A stretch of DNA of 64,000 nt from JACVRX01 sp046726315 (GTDB lineage Bacteria; Actinomycetota; Actinomycetes; Jiangellales; Jiangellaceae). The stretch is taken from NCBI GenBank assembly GCA_046726315.1, contig JBKPAG010000007.1:1-64000 (forward strand). Reading direction: 5' to 3'. The position numbers were made by a program, and so were the translations under genes. Shown here one piece after another: positions 58,224 to 64,000 of the stretch. Within the stretch, counting starts at the first letter, position 1. Every line of letters starts with the position of its first letter. The notes beneath the pieces were generated by a model. That model was not told where the DNA came from. It searched no databases and saw only the letters and a program-made list of their open reading frames with translations.

Positions 58224-58254
58224 TGTCGTCCTGGACTCGGACGAGGGTGGAGGT

Positions 58255-59592
58255 ATGCGGGAGATCCTCGAGGCCGTACTTGCCGAGGACACCTCGGCAG
58301 ATGGGTACGGCGCTCTCGACGTGCCCGAGTACTACCGCGGGGTCACTGTTCACCGCGACGAGGTCGACATGTTCGCCGGCCTCGCTTCGGCTGACAAGGA
58401 CCCGCGTCTGTCGCTGCACGTGGACGACGTGGCGACGCCGGAGGTGGCACCGGGCGAGGCCTTGGTTGCCGTCATGGCCAGCGCGATCAACTACAACACG
58501 GTTTGGACGTCGATTTTCGAGCCGGTCTCGACGTTCGGGTTCCTGCACCGCTACGGACAGCTCTCGGCGCTGACCAAACGGCACGACCTCGGCTACCACG
58601 TCGTCGGTTCCGACCTGGCCGGTGTGGTCTTGCGCACTGGCCCAGGCGTCAACGCTTGGCAGCCGGGCGACGAGGTCGTTGCGCATTGCCTGTCGGTCGA
58701 GCTGGAGTCACCTGAGGGCCACGACGACACGATGCTCGATCCCCAGCAACGGATCTGGGGATTCGAGACGAACTTCGGTGGCCTGGCCGAGCTGGCGCTG
58801 GTCAAGGCCAACCAGCTGATGCCAAAGGCGCGACATTTGACCTGGGAGGAGGCGGCCTGCCCGGGCCTGGTCAACTCAACGGCTTACCGGCAACTCGTCT
58901 CCGGTCATGGCGCCGGCATGAAGCAGGGCGACATCGTGCTGATCTGGGGTGCATCTGGCGGCTTGGGGGGCTACGCGACCCAGCTCGCCCTCAACGGCGG
59001 GGGGACTCCGGTTTGCGTGGTCTCCAGCCCCGGCAAGGCAGAGATCTGTCACCGGATGGGCGCGGAACTCGTCATCGACAGAACCGCCGAAGACTACCGG
59101 TTCTGGAGCGACGAGCAGACCCAGAACCCGAAGGAGTGGCGCCGGTTCGGTGTACGTATCCGAGAGCTGACCAGCGGCGACGATCCCGACATCGTTTTCG
59201 AGCATCCGGGCCGGGAGACCTTCGGCGCAAGCGTGTACGTCGCCCGGCGTGGCGGGACGATCGTCACATGTGCGTCGACATCTGGTTTCGTGCACGAGTA
59301 CGACAATCGGTATCTGTGGATGAACCTCAAGCGCATCGTCGGGTCGCACTTCGCGAACTACCGTGAGGCGTGGGCGGCCAACCGGCTGATCGCGCAAGGC
59401 CGGATTCACCCGACCCTTTCCCGCACGTATCCGCTCCACGAGACGGGTCAGGCCGCGCACGATGTCCACCTCAACGTGCATCAGGGCAAGGTGGGGGTGT
59501 TGTGCTTAGCTCCCACTGAAGGTCTGGGCATCCGCGACAACGAGCTACGCGAACGTCACCTCGACGCGATCAACCGCTTCCGCGGCGCATAA
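58255..59592 (+). CDS. ccr: crotonyl-CoA carboxylase/reductase
   Basis: The 445-residue medium-chain reductase reductively carboxylates crotonyl-CoA to ethylmalonyl-CoA with NADPH and CO2. Family marks are YYRGVTVHRDEVDMFAGL, AINYNTVWTSIFEPVSTFGFL, IWGFETNFGGLAELALVKANQLMPKA (with the Phe-Glu pair at the CO2 site) and IWGASGGLGGYATQLALNGGGTPVCVVSS. MREILEAVL at ATG 58255 matches the N-terminus of Streptomyces Ccr and has a purine-rich site upstream; the in-frame ATG 58210 lies in a hairpin loop. No other ethylmalonyl pathway gene is in the window. Confidence 0.94.
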   Translation: MREILEAVLAEDTSADGYGALDVPEYYRGVTVHRDEVDMFAGLASADKDPRLSLHVDDVATPEVAPGEALVAVMASAINYNTVWTSIFEPVSTFGFLHRYGQLSALTKRHDLGYHVVGSDLAGVVLRTGPGVNAWQPGDEVVAHCLSVELESPEGHDDTMLDPQQRIWGFETNFGGLAELALVKANQLMPKARHLTWEEAACPGLVNSTAYRQLVSGHGAGMKQGDIVLIWGASGGLGGYATQLALNGGGTPVCVVSSPGKAEICHRMGAELVIDRTAEDYRFWSDEQTQNPKEWRRFGVRIRELTSGDDPDIVFEHPGRETFGASVYVARRGGTIVTCASTSGFVHEYDNRYLWMNLKRIVGSHFANYREAWAANRLIAQGRIHPTLSRTYPLHETGQAAHDVHLNVHQGKVGVLCLAPTEGLGIRDNELRERHLDAINRFRGA

Positions 59593-59595
59593 TCG

Positions 59596-59648
59596 GCGAT
59601 CTCGAGACAGGTGTGTCGGCGGGACCGCCGTATCTGTCTCAAGATCGC
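59596..59648. repeat. 53-bp inverted-repeat element
   Basis: It starts GCGATCTCGAGACAG and ends CTGTCTCAAGATCGC, pairing over 15 bp with one mismatch. The interior GGCGGGACCGCCGTA includes a second small hairpin. Same length and ends as 43607-43659. It begins 3 nt after the ccr stop. Confidence 0.88.
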
Positions 59649-59663
59649 GGAGGTGTGTGCGGG

Positions 59664-59825
59664 TCAGACCCGCTTTCCGCCCTCGGGCGCTCCGAAAGCG
59701 TCCGGGCCTTGGTCCGGTGCGGCCTCGCCGGTCGCGGCGCCACCGGCATCGGTGTCGTCGTGGACTGGCGGTTCGATCCCTTCCAGCTGGTCGCGTTCGT
59801 CGAACTGGTCCGTGCGTTCGGTCAT
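59664..59825 (-). CDS. small acidic protein, 53 residues
   Basis: ATG 59823-59825 follows GGTGAGG by about 7 nt. The frame reads MTERTDQFDERDQLEGIEPP, then a Asp/Gly/Ala-rich middle, ending FGAPEGGKRV. It is hydrophilic with no Cys. It lies 40 bases downstream of the GntR gene on the same strand and could be co-transcribed. I do not recognise it; the good start site is the main support. Confidence 0.5.
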   Translation of the reverse strand: MTERTDQFDERDQLEGIEPPVHDDTDAGGAATGEAAPDQGPDAFGAPEGGKRV

Positions 59826-59865
59826 CGCGCCGCCTCACCCTCTCTCAGCGGGTCGATCGCCCGCG

Positions 59866-60627
59866 TCAGCCGCTGGCCAACGTCAACTCGAATGAGTACA
59901 TGCTCGCTCGGTACAGATGCGAACCGTACTCAACGGCGCGGCCTGCAGCGTCCCATCCAGTCCGGGTCATCGTCAGCAGCGGCGCGTTCCGCTTCTCACC
60001 CAGCAGCCGGGCCTCGGTGGACGATGCGGCCCGCGCGCCGATGACCTCGTCGGCAATCCGCGGCGGATGTCCCGCTGCCCGCAGTAGTTCGTAGAGACCG
60101 TGATTCTCCAGGTCCTCGCGGCGCAGCCGGAGCACATCGAGGGGGACCGCATTGTTCATCAGGGCGAGCGGCTCGTCGCCGGTGTATCGGAGTCGCTCGA
60201 CCCAGGTCACTTCCGTGCCCTCGGGAATGGCCAGCGCCTGAGCCATCGCGTCGGTGGCCGGCAGTACCTCGAAGGCCCTGATCTCGGTCCTGGGCTGCTT
60301 TCCGGCTTTGATCAGGTCGTCGTACAGGCTCGACAGCTCGACCGGGCGGCGGACCTTTGGGTGCACGACCTGAGTCCCGACCCCACGTTTGCGGATCAAC
60401 ATCCCGCGCTCCACCAGGTATTGGATCGCACGGCGCATTGTCGGGCGCGATACGCCGAGTTGGTCGGCGAGGTCGATCTCGTTCTCCAGGCGCGTTCCCA
60501 CAGGGATCGTGCCGGCTTCGATCAGCTCCTGCAGGCGGCTCGCCACCTGGAAGTAGAGCGGGATCGGACTCGTGCGATCGACCTTCATCGGCGCGACCGC
60601 TGCGAGCGGCGCATCGATGTCGACCAC
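59866..60627 (-). CDS. GntR/HutC-family regulator of the inositol genes
   Basis: The 253-residue regulator has the GntR winged helix (PLYFQVASRLQELIEAGTIPVGTRLENEIDLADQLGVSRPTMRRAIQYLVERGMLIRKRGVGTQVV). A UTRA effector domain follows (ELSSLYDDLIKAGKQPRTEIRAFEVLPA to YGSHLYRASMYSFELTL). The start is GTG 60627. It is divergent from iolC, with a perfect 20-bp palindrome in the gap, as with IolR-type GntR repressors of actinobacterial inositol catabolism. Confidence 0.92.
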   Translation of the reverse strand: MVDIDAPLAAVAPMKVDRTSPIPLYFQVASRLQELIEAGTIPVGTRLENEIDLADQLGVSRPTMRRAIQYLVERGMLIRKRGVGTQVVHPKVRRPVELSSLYDDLIKAGKQPRTEIRAFEVLPATDAMAQALAIPEGTEVTWVERLRYTGDEPLALMNNAVPLDVLRLRREDLENHGLYELLRAAGHPPRIADEVIGARAASSTEARLLGEKRNAPLLTMTRTGWDAAGRAVEYGSHLYRASMYSFELTLASG

Positions 60628-60640
60628 GTTGCCCTCCCAT

Positions 60641-60690
60641 CACATTGTCTTAACAATGTGTTGACATCGTGCACCTCATTGTATTACATC
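60641..60690 (+). promoter_or_regulatory. GntR operator and iol promoter
   Basis: CACATTGTCTTAACAATGTG (60641-60660) is a perfect palindrome with a 4-nt centre. TTGACA (60661-60666) follows directly, with TATTAC or TACATC further on as the -10 region at 15 or 18 bp. A weaker half site CATTGTATTACA lies inside the promoter. Repressor binding at the palindrome would block the iolC promoter. Confidence 0.75.
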
Positions 60691-60724
60691 TTGCCCCATC
60701 CGTCTCCGGCGATCGGAGTCATCT

Positions 60725-61678
60725 GTGGGCGATGCCTTCGAGGTCTTGACGATGGGCCGGATCGGCGTAGACGTCTACCCGCAGCAAGTCGGGGTGTCTC
60801 TTCGCGAGGTAGAGACTTTTGGCAAATATCTCGGCGGCAGCGCGTCAAATGTGGCAGTCGCCGCTGCCCGGTACGGTCGCCGAACGGCCGTGATCACCCG
60901 GACCGGAGCCGACCCGTTCGGCGAGTTCCTGCACGACGCCCTCCGAGGGTTCGGCGTGGACGACCGGTACGTGACCGCTGTCGCGGACCTGCCGACCCCG
61001 GTCACGTTCTGTGAGATCTTCCCGCCCGACGACTTCCCCCTCTACTTCTACCGCCTGCCAAAGGCGCCTGACCTGGAGATTTACGAGAACGAGCTCGACT
61101 ATGACGCGATCCGGGGTGCCGGCGTCTTCTGGGTGACGGTCACCGGCCTGTCCCAGGAACCAAGCCGCTCCGCGACCCTGCATGCGCTTCGGGCGCGCGA
61201 GCGAACCGCGCACACTGTCCTGGACCTCGATTATCGGCCGATGTTCTGGCCGTCTGGGGACGAGGCGCGGCGCTGGGTGGAGCAAGCCCTGCCGCTGGTC
61301 ACAGTTGCCGTCGGGAACCGCGACGAGGTCGAGACTGCGGTCGGAACGCGGGAGCCCATGGCCGCAGCCCGGGCGCTCCACGACGCCGGCGTCGATCTCG
61401 CGGTCGTCAAGCAAGGGCCGGCCGGAGTCCTGGCTTCGCGAGACGGCGAGGAGGTCGTCGTACCGCCAGTTCCGGTCGAGGTCGTGAACGGGCTAGGGGC
61501 CGGAGACGCGTTCGGCGGGGCGCTTTGCCACGGCCTGCTCGGAGGCTGGGACTTGGAGCGAATGATGCGGTTCTGTAACGCGGCGGGCGCGATCGTCGCG
61601 TCCCGGCTCGCCTGCAGCGACGCCATGCCGACGGCCGCGGAGGTCGAGGCCAAGCTTCGGGAGGCTGTCCGTGCATGA
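60725..61678 (+). CDS. iolC: 5-dehydro-2-deoxygluconokinase
   Basis: The 317-residue PfkB-family kinase phosphorylates 2-deoxy-5-keto-D-gluconate in myo-inositol degradation. It reads MGRIGVDVYPQQVGVSLREVETFGKYLGGSASNVAVAAARYG, VTFCEIFPPDDFPLYFYR, LDLDYRPMFW and the catalytic GLGAGDAFGGALCHGLL. The start is GTG 60725. It overlaps the aldolase-like gene by 8 nt and heads the iol operon downstream of the GntR operator. Confidence 0.95.
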   Translation: MGDAFEVLTMGRIGVDVYPQQVGVSLREVETFGKYLGGSASNVAVAAARYGRRTAVITRTGADPFGEFLHDALRGFGVDDRYVTAVADLPTPVTFCEIFPPDDFPLYFYRLPKAPDLEIYENELDYDAIRGAGVFWVTVTGLSQEPSRSATLHALRARERTAHTVLDLDYRPMFWPSGDEARRWVEQALPLVTVAVGNRDEVETAVGTREPMAAARALHDAGVDLAVVKQGPAGVLASRDGEEVVVPPVPVEVVNGLGAGDAFGGALCHGLLGGWDLERMMRFCNAAGAIVASRLACSDAMPTAAEVEAKLREAVRA

Positions 61679-62546
61679 GAGCCAGCTGAAGGAACTTGTG
61701 GAGACCAGGGCTCGCCACCCGGAGGCGATCGCCGAGGCGGTGAGTCGGCGGAGGCGACCGGCGTCGGTCCTCGGTGACCATGGCCGGCTCATGGTCATCG
61801 CGGCCGACCATCCGGCCCGCGGCGCCCTGCGGGCGGGTGATCGACCGATGGCGATGGCCGATCGAGCCGACCTGCTGGACCGGCTGTCCTTGGCGTTGTC
61901 ACGGCCAGGTGTCAACGGCGTGCTCGGCACGCCCGACATCCTCGAGGATCTCCTGTTGCTGGGGGCCCTCGAGGACAAGGTGGTATTCGGCTCGATGAAC
62001 CGCGGCGGTCTCGCCGGCACGGTGTTCGAGATCGACGATCGGTTCACCGGCTACGACGCCGCAAGCATCGCGGCGGCCGGGTTCGAGGGCGGCAAGATGC
62101 TGCTGCGCATCGACCCGGACGACCCAGCCACCGCGCCAACGCTAGAGGCGAGCGCACGGGCGGTGAGCGAGCTCGCGGATCGCCGGCTGATCGCCATGGT
62201 CGAGCCGTTCGTGTCGCACCGGGTCGACGGACGGGTGAAGAACCAGCTCACGTCCGAGGCGATGACCCGCGCGGTCACGGTCTCCGCCGGCCTGGGTACC
62301 ACGTCGGCCTACACCTGGCTCAAGGTCCCCGTCGTCGACGACATGGAACGGGTGATGGCTGCGACGACGCTGCCAGCGCTGATCCTCGGCGGTGAGGTCA
62401 GCGGGGATCAGGAGGCCGCGGTCGAGAGCTGGAAGAAGGCGCTGGAGCTGCCCACGGTCCAGGGGTTGGTGATCGGCCGCTCCCTGCTCTATCCGCCGGA
62501 CGACGACGTGGCGGCTGCGGTCGATGCGGCGGTGGAGCTCTTGTGA
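61671..62546 (+). CDS. Cgl0159-type (beta/alpha)8 aldolase-like protein
   Basis: The 291-residue TIM-barrel protein reads LMVIAADHPARGALRAGDRPMAMADRADLLDRL, GFEGGKMLLRID, LIAMVEPFVSHRVDGRVKN, TSAYTWLKVPVVDDMERVM and LPALILGGEVSG. It matches the family found between iolC and iolB in corynebacteria and streptomycetes. It most likely cleaves 2-deoxy-5-keto-gluconate-6-phosphate, the IolJ step; that role is inferred from context. GTG 61671 overlaps iolC, and the stop overlaps iolB. Confidence 0.88.
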   Translation: MHESQLKELVETRARHPEAIAEAVSRRRRPASVLGDHGRLMVIAADHPARGALRAGDRPMAMADRADLLDRLSLALSRPGVNGVLGTPDILEDLLLLGALEDKVVFGSMNRGGLAGTVFEIDDRFTGYDAASIAAAGFEGGKMLLRIDPDDPATAPTLEASARAVSELADRRLIAMVEPFVSHRVDGRVKNQLTSEAMTRAVTVSAGLGTTSAYTWLKVPVVDDMERVMAATTLPALILGGEVSGDQEAAVESWKKALELPTVQGLVIGRSLLYPPDDDVAAAVDAAVELL

Positions 62547-63442
62547 GCGGCATGCGAGCGACGACGGCGCTGCCTGCCCACGTGCCCGCGGGCACGGCGG
62601 CGGACGCCGGGTTCTCGCTGTTCGTGACACCGGGGCGGGCCGGCTGGGCCTTCTGCGGCATGCGGGTGCTGGAGCTCGGCGCTGGTCGGTCGTTCACCGT
62701 TGACACCCAGGACGACGAAATGATCGTGCTCCCGCTGGCCGGGTCGTGTCAGGTGTCCTGCGACGGCGAGGGTTTCGAGCTGCGCGGTCGCGACAGTGTC
62801 TTCGCCGCGGTGGCCGACTTCGTCTATGCGCCACGAGACTGCCGAGTCGAGATCCAGTCGGCGGAGGGCGGTCGGTTCGCCCTGCCGACGGCGCGGGCCG
62901 CCCGACGGCTGCCGGCGCGGTACGGCTCCGCTTCGGACGTCGCCGTCGAGCTACGGGGCGCCGGCAACGCCAGCCGCCAGGTCAACAACTTCTGTTCACC
63001 GGAGGCCTTCGACGCCGACCGGTTGATCGCCGTCGAGGTCCTGACGCCGGGTGGCAACTGGTCGTCCTACCCGCCGCACAAGCACGACGAGCAACGTGAA
63101 GACGAGTCCGCGCTCGAGGAGATCTACTACTTCGAGGTTTCCGGTGACGGTCCGGCGTACCAGCGTGTGTACGGTTCCGGGCCCGGTCGCGAGATCGACC
63201 TGTGTGCCGAGGTCCGCACCGGCGACACAGTGCTGATCCCGTACGGCTACCACGGGCCGTCAATGGCCGCGCCCGGATATGACCTCTACTACCTCAACAT
63301 CATGGCCGGGCCGGGGGAGCGGGTGTGGCGCTTCCGCGACGACCCCGCACACGCCTGGATCCGGGGCAGCTGGGCCGACCTGACCGTCGACGCTCGTCTT
63401 CCGTTGACGTCGGCGCCCGATGACCAACCGGAGCGCTCATGA
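62543..63442 (+). CDS. iolB: 5-deoxy-glucuronate isomerase
   Basis: The 299-residue bicupin isomerase converts 5-deoxyglucuronate to 2-deoxy-5-ketogluconate. It reads GWAFCGMRVLELGAGRSFTVDTQDDEMIVLPLAGS, VNNFCSPEAFDADRLIAVEVLTPGGNWSSYPPHKHDEQREDESALEEIYYFEV (metal-binding His/Glu set) and VLIPYGYHGPSMAAPGYDLYYLNIMAGP. GTG 62543 overlaps the aldolase-like stop, and its stop overlaps iolD as ATGA. Confidence 0.95.
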   Translation: MSGMRATTALPAHVPAGTAADAGFSLFVTPGRAGWAFCGMRVLELGAGRSFTVDTQDDEMIVLPLAGSCQVSCDGEGFELRGRDSVFAAVADFVYAPRDCRVEIQSAEGGRFALPTARAARRLPARYGSASDVAVELRGAGNASRQVNNFCSPEAFDADRLIAVEVLTPGGNWSSYPPHKHDEQREDESALEEIYYFEVSGDGPAYQRVYGSGPGREIDLCAEVRTGDTVLIPYGYHGPSMAAPGYDLYYLNIMAGPGERVWRFRDDPAHAWIRGSWADLTVDARLPLTSAPDDQPERS

Positions 63443-64000
63443 GCACAGGCACTACTCGCCGGCTGACCGTCGCGCAGGCGGTCGTGCGCTTCCTCGCGAA
63501 CCAGTACAGCGAGCGCGACGGCATCGAGCAGCGCCTCATCGCCGGCTGCTTCGGCATCTTCGGGCACGGCAATGTCGCGGGGCTCGGCCAAGCCCTACTT
63601 GAAGATGAGCGAGCGAATGCCGGGGGGAACGCGGGCGGCGGAGCCCCCCGCGGGTTGCCAAATGCCGGGGGGAACGCGGGGGGCGGAGCCCCCCGCGGGT
63701 TGCCAAATGCCGGGGGGAACGCGGGGGGCGGAGCCCCCCGCGGGTTGCCATACCACCAGGGGCGCAACGAGCAGGCCATGGTGCACACCTCGGTGGCCTA
63801 CGCCCGGATGAAGGACCGCCTGTCGACGTTCGCGTGCACGGCATCGGTGGGCCCGGGGGCGACCAACATGCTTACCGGCGCTGCTCTGGCGACGATCAAC
63901 CGGCTCCCGGTTCTGCTTCTACCCGGCGACATCTTCGCGACCCGGGTGTCGAGCCCGGTCCTCCAGGAGCTCGAGGATCCCACCGGCTACGACATCTCCG
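63439..64000 (+). CDS. iolD: IolD (3D-trihydroxycyclohexane-1,2-dione hydrolase), 5' part, with an in-frame repeat insertion
   Basis: The visible 187 residues are the N-terminal ThDP-dependent domain of IolD. RLTVAQAVVRFLANQYSERDG, CFGIFGHGNVAGLGQALLE and GRNEQAMVHTSVAYARM (catalytic Glu) are present. CTASVGPGATNMLTGAALATINRLPVLLLPGDIFATR follows. Between GQALLEDERA and YHQGRNEQ the normal short loop is replaced by 45 extra residues (60-104), three copies of a 15-residue Gly/Ala/Pro-rich unit. The frame stays open. The insert sits beside the ThDP-binding region, so folding or activity may be affected. The gene runs past the window edge. Confidence 0.93.
   Translation, partial: MSTGTTRRLTVAQAVVRFLANQYSERDGIEQRLIAGCFGIFGHGNVAGLGQALLEDERANAGGNAGGGAPRGLPNAGGNAGGGAPRGLPNAGGNAGGGAPRGLPYHQGRNEQAMVHTSVAYARMKDRLSTFACTASVGPGATNMLTGAALATINRLPVLLLPGDIFATRVSSPVLQELEDPTGYDIS
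63616..63750 (+). repeat. three in-frame 45-nt palindromic repeats inside iolD
   Basis: Units at 63616-63660, 63661-63705 and 63706-63750 are identical except for one base in the first. Each encodes NAGGNAGGGAPRGLP and contains GCGGGGGGC-GGA-GCCCCCCGC, a perfect 9-bp stem (one mismatch in the first unit). The stem type matches 4724-4744 and 8851-8898. Confidence 0.93.

Overview
The window is very GC-rich DNA with GTG starts, frequent 1-8 nt gene overlaps and a gene order typical of Actinomycetes. The block from nicotinate phosphoribosyltransferase and clpS through mec, cysO, cysM, murI, an Rv1339-like hydrolase, rph and rdgB (17.0-25.7 kb) follows the Mycobacterium tuberculosis Rv1330c-Rv1341 neighbourhood. 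An F420-type oxidoreductase, PhoPR, an IdeR box and an HbhA/phasin-like gene behind an XRE regulator also fit. I cannot name the genus; a free-living soil actinomycete is the best guess. Almost the whole window looks chromosomal; no integrase, transposase or CRISPR array was seen.

Region by region. 0-4.8 kb: a VOC protein, then a Fe(III) ABC transporter behind an IdeR/DtxR box. 4.9-9.4 kb: YqgE, a shikimate-kinase-like protein, DUF3039, an MFS exporter, thioredoxin, IclR and a secreted protein. 9.4-16.1 kb: a tyrosine/homogentisate catabolic cluster (Lrp regulator, HPPD, FAD oxidase, FAH, an uncharacterised 280-residue protein, HmgA). 16.2-25.7 kb: NAD salvage, ClpS and the CysO/CysM/Mec sulfur-carrier cysteine route, cell wall and RNA/nucleotide housekeeping. 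25.9-34.2 kb: a sulfite-oxidase-like protein, hydrolase, aldo/keto reductase, corrinoid-binding protein, then a partly decayed amine/amino-acid catabolic locus (AsnC and class III aminotransferase intact; saccharopine-dehydrogenase-like and APC-permease remnants), an F420-type enzyme, tRNA-Leu and Bcp. 34.2-37.0 kb: a CbiMN-Q-O nickel/cobalt importer behind a Nur-like box and a long hairpin. 37-44.2 kb: GroES-like, FUSC, separate LigD-type ligase and polymerase genes, a D[GS]GA-repeat peptide next to a JmjC/cupin oxygenase, two paralogous small proteins and a STAS protein. 44.2-46.5 kb: phoR-phoP with three PhoP boxes. 46.5-57.3 kb: a sugar-alcohol regulon (SorC regulator, BadF-type kinase, ABC transporter, sorbitol/xylitol-type dehydrogenase, mannitol dehydrogenase, xylose isomerase) tied together by a shared operator-like repeat. 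57.3-59.6 kb: XRE, HbhA/phasin-like protein and crotonyl-CoA carboxylase/reductase. 59.7-64 kb: a GntR regulator divergent from iolC, an aldolase-like gene, iolB and the start of iolD.

Three families of dispersed repeats stand out: a 53-bp inverted repeat (GCGATC..GAGACA / TGTCTCAAGATCGC), clusters of CACCTGATCG in both orientations, and G/C palindromes of the type GCGGGGGC-NNN-GCCCCCGC. The last lies intergenically, at the 3' end of a transporter gene, and as three in-frame 45-nt copies inside iolD. The most interesting candidates are the repeat peptide plus JmjC oxygenase pair (40.9-42.4 kb), the iolD in-frame palindromes, the CysO homologue that runs 24 residues past its GG, and the unknown protein in the homogentisate operon, which may fill the missing maleylacetoacetate isomerase step.
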